From: Halolamina rubra
Lineage (GTDB): Archaea > Halobacteriota > Halobacteria > Halobacteriales > Haloferacaceae
Direction: 5' to 3'
Length of the DNA stretch: 64,000 nucleotides
Assembly (NCBI RefSeq): GCF_000739555.1
Contig: NZ_BBJN01000008.1
Span: 1 to 64,000, forward strand
Shown: positions 1-8,169 of the stretch, piece after piece
How positions within the stretch are numbered: the stretch's first letter is position 1
Layout: each line of letters begins with the position of its first letter
The notes under the pieces: model-generated
The model's database searches: none
Told to the model about the DNA's origin: nothing
Seen by the model: only the letters and a program-made list of their open reading frames with translations
Translations under genes and position numbers: made by a program

Positions 1-1
1 G

Positions 2-130
2 GCTCAGACGTACGTAGCTGTACATCGATCGATGCTCAGACGTACGTAGCTGTACATCGATCGATGCTCAGACGTACGTAGCTGTACATCCGATCGATGC
101 TCAGACGTACGTAGCTGTACATCGATCGAT
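2..130. repeat. Four tandem copies of a 32-bp repeat
   Basis: Copies lie at 2-33, 34-65, 66-98 and 99-130. The third copy has one extra C (33 bp); otherwise the copies are identical, and a 3-base start of a fifth follows. Each unit is built from small palindromes (ACGTACGT, TGTACA, ATCGATCGAT) and is far less GC-rich than the rest of the window. The array ends 16 bases before the Lrp-family start codon, so it occupies the promoter position. It begins at the window edge and may continue upstream. It could be a regulator binding array, a replication iteron array, or an artefact at a contig end. I cannot decide between these. Confidence 0.9.
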
Positions 131-146
131 GCTGAAATAGTGAGTC

Positions 147-635
147 ATGGACAAAAAAGATATCAAGATTCTACAAGCAATCGCAGAAGAGGGCATTAAC
201 AGTCCAGAAAAGATCGAAGAGTGTACAGACATCCCCAAGTCGACGGTTCACTATCGATTAAACCAACTCAGAGAGCAAGGAATCATTAAAAACGACATCT
301 GTGATATGGACCTCTCCGAGTTGGGTCTGTCTATCACGGTCATAAGCGAAGTGTATGCAGAATTTGGTGAAGGATATCATGAGACTGTCGGTGAGGAGCT
401 CGCCGAAGTCGAGGGCGTCAACCAAGTATACTTTACAATGGGTGACACCGATTTCATCGTTATCGCTAATGTTACCGATCGTGCGATGGCTGAATCACTG
501 GTGTCTGATTACGAATCAATCGACAAAATCGACCGTACTAGCTCACGTTTCGTAATCACACGGGTCAAGAACGAGTCCCACCCAATCAACGACTTCGGGG
601 CCGACACCCTTGCTGACGCACTCATCGAAGAGTAA
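147..635 (+). CDS. Lrp/AsnC-family transcriptional regulator
   Basis: A 162-residue protein with an N-terminal winged helix-turn-helix (about residues 3-50, including the recognition stretch SPEKIEECTDIPKSTVHYRL) and a C-terminal RAM/AsnC ligand-binding domain (about 65-140). The order and length are typical of haloarchaeal Lrp-type regulators that respond to amino acids or other small effectors. Codon use is AT-richer than in nearby genes, which suggests recent acquisition. The 32-bp repeat array ends just upstream, so autoregulation through the repeats is conceivable but unproven. A short hairpin at 666-683 follows the stop codon. The effector and targets are unknown. Confidence 0.88.
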   Translation: MDKKDIKILQAIAEEGINSPEKIEECTDIPKSTVHYRLNQLREQGIIKNDICDMDLSELGLSITVISEVYAEFGEGYHETVGEELAEVEGVNQVYFTMGDTDFIVIANVTDRAMAESLVSDYESIDKIDRTSSRFVITRVKNESHPINDFGADTLADALIEE

Positions 636-665
636 ATGAACGGAATTATACTCTTATAAACTGAC

Positions 666-683
666 TCGGGAGGCACCTCCCGA
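666..683 (+). terminator. Hairpin after the Lrp-family gene
   Basis: TCGGGAGG and CCTCCCGA form an 8-bp inverted repeat with almost no loop, 30 bases after the regulator's stop codon. There is no long T-tract, so terminator function is inferred from position only. Confidence 0.4.
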
Positions 684-969
684 AGCGTTGCCGGCGACGC
701 CAGTTGGGAGTCTGCGTGGGCGTCCGCCCCGGCTCCGTTGCCCGGCCGCGTGAGAAGGCTCACTTCCTCCAGGAGGTATCTCGCGGGCTCGCTTCGCTCT
801 CGATCCGCGTCGTCCAATCGGTTGACGTCGAGTTGATTGAGATTGCTGAGTACACGATACATCCGGTAGCCCTGTTTGAACTCATACTCCATCGGAAGCG
901 CCTCACCGCTCGTCGGCGCGGAAAGACCTACCATCGAGACTGGCGTCAGGCTTGCAGGAGCTCGCGGCC
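684..969. other. Non-coding stretch, no gene recognised
   Basis: Open frames exist on both strands, but none has a credible start, homology signal or haloarchaeal codon pattern. I considered the tail of a degraded insertion sequence but could not find a transposase motif or paired ends. An AT-rich TATA-like element (CTTATAAA) lies near 652-660. Confidence 0.5.
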
Positions 970-1010
970 TTAACCAACGAACCTCAACGGTACTCGCAGG
1001 TTGTTGGTTA
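970..1010. promoter_or_regulatory. TTAACCAAC inverted-repeat site A
   Basis: TTAACCAAC at 970-978 faces GTTGGTTA at 1003-1010, with an unrelated spacer. Two more sites with the same arms and almost the same overall length (39-41 bp between outer TA steps) occur at 10266-10308 and 60281-60321. This one begins 20 bases past the stop codon of the minus-strand zinc-ribbon gene. It could be a 3'-end RNA hairpin or a site for a dimeric DNA-binding protein or recombinase. Confidence 0.7.
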
Positions 1011-1030
1011 GTCGATGCCCAGCACTGGCC

Positions 1031-1909
1031 TTACTCGAGATTGGGGCCGTAGCGAGCCGAGCCACACACCCGGAATTCCCAGGTCGGTTGCCCCGTCCAC
1101 GCCGCATCCGGGACCGACTCGTGGGCCTTGAACCGATGGTCAGTCGCCCGTCCACAGGTTTGACAGTCGAGTTCATGAGCCATCGGTACAGACGAGGCCT
1201 GGCGATCAGCCCCAGCTGCGCCAGTAGATTCGGTCAGCGCCATCGCTGGAACCAGCCACATCGCGTCGTCGGCGTCGTCAAGGACCGCGTCGAAACGCGA
1301 CGCATCGCGGATGCCGTCCCCACGCTGGTCGTAGAGCCGCGTCGGGGCATGCTTCTGACGCTCCGACGCTCCCTGCCCGTGCCACCCAGTCCGGTCACGG
1401 GCGGTACTGAGAAGCCGCTCTCCCTCCGCTGACGACACCTGTACCGCGTCGGTGAGTGAGGGCCATTGCTTGGCCAGTTGGCGCGCCGGCGCCTCGTCGA
1501 GCTCGTAGATGAGCGCGTAGTCATCGACGGCCGGCTCTGTCTCGTTGGGGGAGCGGCGGTTCGCCGCGGCGCCGACCTTCGCGACGGCGCCGGAGAACGT
1601 GGTTGACTCGACGACCAGCTGGACGATGCCGAGGCACGTCCTCGCCGCTGCCTCGGTCGTGCTGGTGGCGTCACTTCCGAGATGGTTGCTGAGACAGAAC
1701 CGGCATTTCGTCTGGCCGTCTGGGACTGGCGCTCCACAGGACCGGCACTCGCCGTTGGTTACCGTCGGCGCATCGGGGTAGCCACCAGCGCTCGTCGCGA
1801 CGCGTTGCCGTCGGGAGGCACCTTCACAGTCGTCCAGCCTCGTGTCCGGAATGTGGGACGCCTCGCCGGTCGGCCGCAGTTCTGCAAAGTCAGTATATCG
1901 GTTGTGCAT
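1031..1909 (-). CDS. Haloarchaeal zinc-ribbon protein of unknown function
   Basis: A 292-residue soluble protein. A CxxC...CxxC zinc ribbon sits near residues 54-73 (ECRSCGAPVPDG then CRFC), and a second Cys pair near the C-terminus (CQTCGRATDH...VCG). The middle is acidic and has no catalytic motif I can name. Similar proteins are common on haloarchaeal plasmids and genomic islands, often labelled hypothetical or, without good support, biosurfactant protein. The two Cys pairs suggest metal-stabilised nucleic-acid or protein binding. Inverted-repeat site A lies directly downstream. The start is ATG at 1909. Function is not known. Confidence 0.7.
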   Translation of the reverse strand: MHNRYTDFAELRPTGEASHIPDTRLDDCEGASRRQRVATSAGGYPDAPTVTNGECRSCGAPVPDGQTKCRFCLSNHLGSDATSTTEAAARTCLGIVQLVVESTTFSGAVAKVGAAANRRSPNETEPAVDDYALIYELDEAPARQLAKQWPSLTDAVQVSSAEGERLLSTARDRTGWHGQGASERQKHAPTRLYDQRGDGIRDASRFDAVLDDADDAMWLVPAMALTESTGAAGADRQASSVPMAHELDCQTCGRATDHRFKAHESVPDAAWTGQPTWEFRVCGSARYGPNLE

Positions 1910-2056
1910 CGGTTAGGGTGGTTTGTCCCGGATTCGTATGTCAACGTCAGGGCCAGTGTCCGCTCCGTCTCCCGATTGAATATGGGCCATGAACAATCTC
2001 ATGCGAACATCTTATACTTCATGAGCAAGTAGATGGGAGTAGCAATTGGGGTCCCT

Positions 2057-2368
2057 ATGAGCAGTAACGACACCAAGCACGTGCAAACTGAACTGAACGA
2101 GGACGAATACGAACGCTTCCGGCAGTTCGCGAACGAGCACGGCCTCTCGGTCAAAGAAGCCAGCCACGAGGCGCTGGTCGAGTGGATCGAACGCCAACAG
2201 CAAGCCGATCCCAACGACCCGGCGTTCACCGTCCTCGACGACCTCGAGGACGAATCACTCCCAGCGTCGGTGGCGACGGACGCTCGCGAGGAAGCCGATC
2301 TCGTCGAGGAGTGGGACGGCAGCGACGAATCGTTCACGCTCGCCGATGACCCGTCTGCGCAATCCTGA
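2057..2368 (+). CDS. VapB-like antitoxin
   Basis: A 103-residue acidic protein. The N-terminal 50 residues (VQTELNEDEYERFRQFANEHGLSV) look like a short DNA-binding antitoxin of the ribbon-helix-helix/AbrB-like kind. The acidic tail would be the toxin-binding part. It lies 6 bases before a PIN-domain gene, the usual antitoxin-then-toxin order. A TATA-like CTTATAC at about 2009-2015 would start transcription near 2037, favouring the ATG at 2057 over the in-frame ATG at 2033. The pair would form a complex that represses its own promoter. The family assignment rests on context and size. Confidence 0.72.
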   Translation: MSSNDTKHVQTELNEDEYERFRQFANEHGLSVKEASHEALVEWIERQQQADPNDPAFTVLDDLEDESLPASVATDAREEADLVEEWDGSDESFTLADDPSAQS

Positions 2369-2374
2369 GTTCGG

Positions 2375-2872
2375 ATGGCTGAACCAGTCGAAACCCCGAT
2401 CGGGACGGTCACACCCGAGCATTTCCGTCCGGGCCACGTCCGCCATCAGGTCGTCGTCGGGCCGAAGTTCCTGTACGCATTATTCAACCCACAAGATCAG
2501 ATGCACGCAGTCTCGCGGGCGTTCATGACGTTCGTTCGCGACGGCGATCTCCCGTATCGTCGCCTCATCGTCAACGACCACATCGTCGACGAGGCCGCAA
2601 CCCGGCTGAAAAAGCAAGGGTCGATGCGGAACGCAGCCTCGTTCCTGACGACGCTCGAAGAGAGCACGCTGTATCAGTGCGAATCCGTCTCTGAGGATGT
2701 GTTCGATGACGCCAAAGCAACGTTCGTTGAGTGGACGGATCTGGATGCGTCACTCACCGATTTCGTTGTCGCTGCACACATGGACGACCTAGCCGTCGAT
2801 CACATCCTCACGTACGACCGGCACTACGATGCGTTCGACGTGACAACGCTTCCGTATCGTAATCAGGACTAG
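2375..2872 (+). CDS. PIN-domain VapC-like toxin ribonuclease
   Basis: A 165-residue protein with the PIN fold. The second acidic motif is at VDEAATRL, the third at DASLTDFVVAAHM and the fourth at TYDRHYDAF. VapC toxins are Mg-dependent endoribonucleases, often cleaving tRNA or rRNA, and are held inactive by VapB. The position normally filled by the first catalytic Asp reads VVVGPKFLYALF, so Gly replaces Asp. Activity may therefore be reduced or lost, unless this clade uses another residue. The gene follows the antitoxin with a 6-base gap and ends just before a frameshifted winged-helix gene. Confidence 0.82.
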   Translation: MAEPVETPIGTVTPEHFRPGHVRHQVVVGPKFLYALFNPQDQMHAVSRAFMTFVRDGDLPYRRLIVNDHIVDEAATRLKKQGSMRNAASFLTTLEESTLYQCESVSEDVFDDAKATFVEWTDLDASLTDFVVAAHMDDLAVDHILTYDRHYDAFDVTTLPYRNQD

Positions 2873-2883
2873 CGGTGCCAAAG

Positions 2884-3392
2884 ATGCCCGAATCCCCGCG
2901 AGATGGGGTCCAGTCGTGGACTGAGTCGATGAGTGCCCGCGACCCCATTCGGGCGGTCGCCGAGACGCTTCGCGAACCGCGGACGGTCAACTGGATCAGC
3001 GAACAGGCTGACGCCGCCTGGAGTACGACCAACAAGGAACTTCAGGATCTCGTCGACCAGGGTCAGCTGCGCCGCGTCGAAGCGGGCGAGACCAGCCGGA
3101 CTACACGCGCCTGCTCTTCGAGGAGATCCGCACGCTCATCGAGGAGACCACCCGCGAGGAGCTGCGGAACGAACTAGCCGCGATCACCGAAGAGATCGAG
3201 GAGTGGCAGGCGACCGACGACGTCGAGACGTGGGAGGAGCTCGAACAGTCGCTCGCCGACGGCGACCTCGCAAGTGCTGAGCTCCGAGACCCCCGCGACG
3301 TGATCACGCGCTGGGAGGAGAATCTGGAAGACCGTCGCTTCATCAAGCACGCGTTGGCGCTCTACTCGGATGTCGAAGCCGCCCGCGAGTAG
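2884..3392 (+). pseudogene. Winged-helix regulator (DUF7342-like), frameshifted
   Basis: The first 70 residues (from MPESPRDG through WISEQADAAWSTTNKELQDLVDQGQL) are a winged-helix domain. After about base 3098 the frame is lost. The rest continues in the next frame from PDYTRLLFEEIRTLIEE to the stop at 3390-3392, as a coiled coil-rich tail. The total span is one base short of a whole number of codons; one missing C in the ACC-AG context at about 3098-3100 would restore it. Such proteins sit beside toxin-like genes in haloarchaea and probably act as DNA-binding partners. It is either a decayed gene or a sequence error. Confidence 0.72.
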
Positions 3393-3432
3393 CGGATCGA
3401 CGTGGGCGACCGCGTCATCTGCGAATCTCGTC

Positions 3433-3880
3433 TCACGGCGAGTTTGAGGCGCTATTCAGCTGCTCTCTATCGTCGTCCTCGTACGCTGCTCGCCACATCG
3501 CATGGACGACACGCGTCACGAGTGAGACCTCGGTCACGTCGATACATTTCGGCATCCGTCGTCGCGGCCTCGTGCGGTGGGTGGAAATGGATCTCGGGAG
3601 AGTGTGTGTTCGGGTGGCGATCGAAGCGCCAGTTGACGCCGTCGTTATCGACGTAGTGAAACGAATACATCCCCAGTTCGCTCCACTGGATATCGAGCCG
3701 AGCGTTCCCGGCGTCGCCCAACCCATCGCTGAGGCTGATCTGTAGTTCCGTGGGGCCGACGATGTCGTCGTACCCTGTATCGTCGACGAGTGGTTCGAGG
3801 TCGAGCCAGCGGTCACGAATCCGCTGGAGGGCCGGGAGATAGATCGGCCCGAACTCGCCGGCGCGGTCGGTACCGTTCAT
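3433..3880 (-). pseudogene. TumE/DUF6516-like toxin candidate, frameshifted
   Basis: Reading from ATG at 3880, the protein starts MNGTDRAGEFGPIYLP and carries GPTELQISLSDGLGDAG and YSFHYVDNDGVNWRFDRHPN, which resemble the TumE (DUF6516) toxin core. Near base 3550 the frame changes, and the conserved tail CIDVTEVSLVTRVVHAMWRAAYE continues to a stop at 3433. The span is one base too long, or two too short, for one frame. The start overlaps the stop of the upstream winged-helix gene by ATGA, so the two form a translationally coupled antitoxin-toxin-type pair. The TumE assignment is by motif appearance only. Confidence 0.6.
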
Positions 3881-4388
3881 ACCGCGAGCTGGTGGCTGGC
3901 CTCGTCGTAGGCGAGCGCGGCTTGGGCGACGGCGAGATTCTGTCGCGTTGTCCGCCACGCGGTGAGGTCGTCCCAGCCGTCCGTCTCGTCGGCGTCGAGT
4001 TGCTGGGCGAGTTCCTCCACAGACACCACGTCGTAGCGGTCCTCGTAGCGCCGGATCTCGGCCTTCATCTCCTGGATGCTGTCGAGCAACTCCGGCCGAT
4101 CGACTTCCTCTCGGAGCTCACGGATCCGGGACATCAACACCCGGTCGCTGTTGCGCTTGTACAGGGTTGTTTGGCCGTCCGGTTCCGTCTCGGCGAATCC
4201 GGTGTTGACGAGCGTCTTGCAGTATCGACGTGCCGTCGGCTCGCTCACGAGAGCACGATCGGCGATCTCGGCTGCCGACTGCCCATCATGGGTCTGTTCG
4301 ATGATTTCGTACAACGTTCAAACGGTGTCGTGTCGTCTTTCCAGTCCGCTTTGACTTGCTCGTTGACATCGTCCCACGTCTCGGGCAT
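3877..4388 (-). pseudogene. Winged-helix antitoxin-like protein (DUF7342-like), frameshifted
   Basis: The N-terminus MPETWDDVNEQVKADWKDDTTPF reads from ATG at 4388. At about 4315-4318 one base is missing, and the protein continues in the next frame as YEIIEQTHDGQSAAEIADRA, then a winged helix (VSEPTARRYCKTLVNTGF) and a helical tail to 3877. An added T in the CGTTG run would restore one frame of 170 residues. The gene overlaps the TumE-like gene by four bases and is probably its antitoxin or autorepressor. An AT-rich promoter region lies upstream at 4390-4450. The break may be real or a sequencing error. Confidence 0.7.
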
Positions 4389-4560
4389 ACTGGATGCTCC
4401 GTATTGTGACCGCGAATAGTTTTCTGAGGAAATTATCCTTTCTTCCTAATGGTTGTGGCTGCGCGCGCAGCGACGGAAGGAGCGAGCACGGAGCGGAGGG
4501 TGGGGCGGCGGGGTCTGGGTCGGTCCGGCATCCAGCAAAAAAGAGGGTTGCCTCGACCGG
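4389..4560. other. AT-rich promoter region and spacer
   Basis: This spacer lies upstream of the minus-strand winged-helix gene and downstream of the RPA-like gene. Bases 4415-4450 are AT-rich, with an imperfect AGGAAA...TTTCTTCCT symmetry that could be an operator. The rest is GC-rich spacer with no gene. Confidence 0.4.
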
Positions 4561-5460
4561 CTAGGCGTCCCACCAGCGATCGCGCTCCGGGAAGTGGATG
4601 GTGCTCCACCCGGTCACGGCCAGGGAGACACGGCCCTCGTACCAGTTCCTGGCGGCCTCGTGAATGCGCACGCGTTCGCCTTCTGCGATCCACGGGGCGT
4701 CCGACGCCTTCCAGATCGTCAGCTTCGTCTGCCCGCTCTCGTCCGCGATCAGCCCGACCTGTTGGATCGCCGGCGAGGAACTCTCCCAGAGCGTCTCCAC
4801 ACGCCCCGCGATGGTCACCTCGGTGCGATCCACCTCGTCCAGGGCGTCGATGGGCACGGTGCCCCCCGAAGCCGTCCGCAACTCCTCGAAGACACGCACA
4901 ACCGCACTCGTCATGTCCGTGCCGTCGACGATCGCTTCGGCCAGCCGGCGACTGATCGCCGCTCGCGACCAGCCGTCCAGCCGCGTCGCGAGTCGGTCCG
5001 CCTCCGTGTTCACCGTCGCCAGTTCGTCTTTCGAAAGTTCCACCCGGGGATCAGCCCGTTCGGGGTCGGCGCTGGCGTCGACGCCCGCCGCACGCGCCTG
5101 AAACGCCCGCCGGCGCTGCGTGCTTCGCGCCGCCGCGATCTCGCGGGTTCGGGCTTCCCGACCGGCCTGCGTCCCCAGTTCGGCCCGGGCACTGATTCGC
5201 TCCAGTTCGGCCTCCCGCGCCCTGATGCGCTCCTCCTGTTCGAGGGTCACCCCGTGAATTCGTTCATCGCTCGCGTCCGTGATCCCCTCAGGGTGGTTCG
5301 CGTCCACTTTCGCCTGGGTCTCCTGCTCGACCGCCGGCTCCAGCTGGGGCGTGTCGTCGACGACCGAGGAATCGTCGCCCGCGACCGACTCCGGATTTGC
5401 CTGTTCGAACGCCTGTTCATCGACCGTAACGCGTTTTCGACTCGATTTCTTACTAGACAT
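4561..5460 (-). CDS. RPA-like OB-fold single-stranded DNA-binding protein
   Basis: A 299-residue protein. The first 120 residues are charged and Glu/Arg-rich, with a likely coiled coil (EQEERIRAREAELERI). A helical region follows at about 130-190. The C-terminal 100 residues form an OB-fold like haloarchaeal replication protein A (VTIAGRVETLWES, VGLIADESGQTKLTIWKAS, VRIHEAARNWYEGRVSLAV). It probably binds single-stranded DNA during replication or transfer of the element. Versions with this layout are common on haloarchaeal plasmids. It starts at ATG 5460, and an 18-bp hairpin lies 90 bases upstream. Confidence 0.78.
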   Translation of the reverse strand: MSSKKSSRKRVTVDEQAFEQANPESVAGDDSSVVDDTPQLEPAVEQETQAKVDANHPEGITDASDERIHGVTLEQEERIRAREAELERISARAELGTQAGREARTREIAAARSTQRRRAFQARAAGVDASADPERADPRVELSKDELATVNTEADRLATRLDGWSRAAISRRLAEAIVDGTDMTSAVVRVFEELRTASGGTVPIDALDEVDRTEVTIAGRVETLWESSSPAIQQVGLIADESGQTKLTIWKASDAPWIAEGERVRIHEAARNWYEGRVSLAVTGWSTIHFPERDRWWDA

Positions 5461-5549
5461 TGGATCTCACTGATCCGAAGGCGCTCACGCGCCGACTCCC
5501 GCGATGCTTCCTCGTCGCGGGGTTTCGACATCGACCGACAGCACCAGCT

Positions 5550-5604
5550 GCGCGCTCTCGCTCGCGCCTTCGCGAGCGCCCCCTGGGCGCGAGCGAGAGC
5601 GCGC
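5550..5604. terminator. Perfect 18-bp inverted repeat (strong hairpin)
   Basis: GCGCGCTCTCGCTCGCGC at 5550-5567 is matched exactly by its reverse complement at 5587-5604, with a 19-base loop. It lies between the ABC permease stop (6065, minus) and the RPA-like start (5460, minus). It could end the exporter transcript or be a structural element of the mobile region. Confidence 0.6.
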
Positions 5605-6064
5605 CTGCATGCGGTGGCCCCAACCAGCACCGCGCGGCGAGACCGCCCGGAGCGAGCGGCCAGCGGAGAAAGCGTGGGGGGTGAGCAGCCACGCCGCGCA
5701 ACCCCTCGCGCTTTCCCGCTGGCGCCGAGGGCACATGCACTTTAGCCCGGAACGGCGACCGAGCGCACGCGAGGGAGCCGCACGCCCGGAATGGTCGGTC
5801 GCGAGCGACGCGCGGCTCGGAGCGAACGCAGTGAGCGAGAACCGCGCTAGCGAACGGCGAACGCAGTGAGCCGTGAGCAAGCGGAGGGCGGCAGCGGCGC
5901 GCGGGGCGGGCCGGTACGGACACACCTTCCCAGCCGCCCACGTCGCTCAGTGACCTCGGTTACAGGCCTGCCGCCCGCAGCACGGAGGCCATCACGATCG
6001 AGGAGTCTCCAGCAGTGGCCCAACTGCAGGCCGTGGAACTGACGGCATCGACGCCCGTGGGCCG
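5605..6064. other. GC-rich intergenic DNA with short GAGCGAAC-type repeats
   Basis: No gene is recognisable. The sequence is full of the GAACGCAGTGAGCGAG-type words (5820-5875) that recur between haloarchaeal genes. Long open frames on both strands follow from the base composition and lack any protein signature. Confidence 0.5.
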
Positions 6065-6922
6065 TCAGTAATCGCCGAGCACACCCAGCCGGCGAGCCCG
6101 TCGCGTAGTCAGCCCGAAGATGGCGTAGCCCAGCGCCAGATAGCCGACGGACGTGCCAACGAGGACGGCGATCGTGACTGGGTCGAACTCCCAGAGGCGG
6201 ACGCCATCGCGCATCGCTCGCTGGAGCATCGCACTCCCCTGGGCCAGCGGCAGGAACCGGGCCCACGGGATGTCGAAGACGGGCGCCGAGATGAGGCCGA
6301 TGAACGCGAACTGGAGGAGGTTGGCAACGTTCGAGATGCGCTTGTAGAGGACGCTCAGCCCGCCCATCACGAGCCCGAGGCCGAGCGCGCTCGCGATGGT
6401 CAGCGTCGCCACCGGGAGCACCGTGACGAAGTTGAGGTCGAGCGCCGTCCCGGTGATGAGCAACATGACGACGAGGACCACCGCGGAGGTCATGAACGTC
6501 CGGAAGACGATGGCGATGGACTTCGCGAACACGACGGGGCCGAAACCGAACGGAGTCATGAAGTGTCGCTCCAGGGTGCCCCAGCTCGCCTCGGACTGGA
6601 TGTCGTTCATGATCCCCGAATAAGCGCCGATGGCGAGCGTCCACAGGAAGTAGCCGACGATCAGCCCCTCGATGGAGTCCGAGAACGCCTGGCCCGCGAC
6701 CATCGTCCCACCGTAGAACATCAGCGCGAAGAAGAACACCCCCATGAAGATCCCGAGCGCGGCGTTCAGCGGGTAGCGAACCCAGATCAGCAGATCGCGG
6801 TAGACGACGGCTTTCAGGAGGTGGTAATAGCCCCCGGTCCGCTCGGGTTCGCTGAATCGTGGCGATTCGTCCGCGGTACTGCGCTCTCGCTCGCTTCGGT
6901 CTCCACCCTCGGCGGCCGTCAT
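6065..6922 (-). CDS. ABC-2 type transporter permease
   Basis: A 285-residue membrane protein with about six transmembrane segments after a short cytosolic N-terminus (YRDLLIWVRYPLNAALGIFMGVFFFALMFYGG...). It has the ABC-2 exporter layout, with long hydrophobic helices near residues 50-70, 85-105, 130-150, 165-190, 205-225 and 250-270. It would form the channel of an exporter driven by the ATPase encoded immediately upstream. The two genes overlap by ATGA (6919-6922), showing tight coupling. The substrate is unknown; relatives export drugs, lipids or polysaccharides. Confidence 0.88.
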   Translation of the reverse strand: MTAAEGGDRSERERSTADESPRFSEPERTGGYYHLLKAVVYRDLLIWVRYPLNAALGIFMGVFFFALMFYGGTMVAGQAFSDSIEGLIVGYFLWTLAIGAYSGIMNDIQSEASWGTLERHFMTPFGFGPVVFAKSIAIVFRTFMTSAVVLVVMLLITGTALDLNFVTVLPVATLTIASALGLGLVMGGLSVLYKRISNVANLLQFAFIGLISAPVFDIPWARFLPLAQGSAMLQRAMRDGVRLWEFDPVTIAVLVGTSVGYLALGYAIFGLTTRRARRLGVLGDY

Positions 6923-8043
6923 CGTCGGTCACCTCCGTCACTGGCGGGCGAGCGATTCGTCGACGCCTCCCGGGTCGTCGACGTTTCGGCCTCGTTCGCG
7001 TGACCGGATTCGGTGGTGCCGTTCGTCATCTCGACGAACACCTCGGCCAGATCCGGTTGGACCGTCTCGACGCTCGCGACGTCGAGCCCGTGTGCCTCCA
7101 TCGCGTCGGTCAGGCGGTAGAACGTCGCTGTATCGGCGGCCACCTCGAAGCGCAGTCGGTCGCCGGTCCGCTGGACATCGGTCAGGTCGAAGCGCTCCTG
7201 CAGATCCGTGAGCACCGCATCCGTCCCACCGCGAGCGGTGATTCGGTAGCCTCTCGTCTCGAAGCCCGCGAGGAGGTCCTCGACCGTGTCGTCGACGACG
7301 ACTCGGCCCTCGTTCATGATGACGACCCGGTCGCAGACGTCCTCGATAACGTCCATATCGTGACTCGAGATGACGAGCGTCAGGCCGCGCTCCTCAGCAA
7401 GCCTGCGGAGTTCGGTCCGGAGCTTCAGCGAGCTCTCGATATCCAGGCCGAGTGTGGGTTCGTCGAGGAACGCGACGGAGATATCGCCGGCGAGGACGCT
7501 CGCCAGTGATACCTTCTGCTTCATCCCGCGGGAGAGGTCGCGGACTGCCGTGTCGGCTTTCTCGGCGAGGTCGAGGTGGTCCAGCAACTCGTCGTGCCGA
7601 TCGGTAACGGCGTCGGGATTCTGGCCCCTGATCGCGGCGAAGTACCGCAGGTTCTCTCGGACGGTGAGTCGCCAGTAGTCGTTGCGTGCGCCCTCGAGCA
7701 TGGCGTCGACGTACTCGTAGGCTGCTCGCGGGTTGGCGTGGACGTCGATGCCGTGAACGCGGACTGTGCCCTCGTCGGGGAGGATGAGCCCGAGAATCGA
7801 CTTGATCGTCGTCGTCTTGCCTGCCCCGTTCGGCCCGAGCAAGCCCACTACTTCGCCGGGGGCGACGGCGAGGGAGACGTCCTCGACGGCGGTCACCGCG
7901 CTCTCGCCGCTCCCGAACGTCTTCGCCAGGCCGTCGACGTAGATGGCGGCCTCGTCGGGATCGAGCGAGGGTGACCCATCGCTGGCGCTCACAGCCAGTT
8001 CGTCGTCGGGAGCCTGCCCGTTGGTGGAGGGCTCGCGTGCCAT
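6919..8043 (-). CDS. ABC transporter ATP-binding protein
   Basis: A 374-residue ATPase. Walker A is GLLGPNGAGKTTTIKS, the signature is LSRGMKQKVSLASVLAG, and Walker B is VAFLDEPTLGLD followed by the H-loop SSHDMDVIEDVCDRV. The final 100 residues form the small regulatory domain usual in ABC-2 exporters, then a Ser/Thr-rich tail. ATG at 8043 is preferred, since upstream in-frame codons encode no conserved sequence. It energises the permease that overlaps its 3' end. Confidence 0.93.
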   Translation of the reverse strand: MAREPSTNGQAPDDELAVSASDGSPSLDPDEAAIYVDGLAKTFGSGESAVTAVEDVSLAVAPGEVVGLLGPNGAGKTTTIKSILGLILPDEGTVRVHGIDVHANPRAAYEYVDAMLEGARNDYWRLTVRENLRYFAAIRGQNPDAVTDRHDELLDHLDLAEKADTAVRDLSRGMKQKVSLASVLAGDISVAFLDEPTLGLDIESSLKLRTELRRLAEERGLTLVISSHDMDVIEDVCDRVVIMNEGRVVVDDTVEDLLAGFETRGYRITARGGTDAVLTDLQERFDLTDVQRTGDRLRFEVAADTATFYRLTDAMEAHGLDVASVETVQPDLAEVFVEMTNGTTESGHANEAETSTTREASTNRSPASDGGDRR

Positions 8044-8169
8044 CGGATGCCATCCGCTTCGGCGCTTCGGCAGATAAGGGTATTGTCTGTCTGATAGGTG
8101 TCGGGAGTCCCGTCCGAGATAGTGCAACAATTGGGACTGTTCCGCCGAATCCTGTTGCTACCGAGCAAG

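Noticed and set aside
640-960. Tail of an IS200/IS605-type element
   Set aside because: No TnpA or TnpB motif is readable in any frame; the only support is one hairpin.
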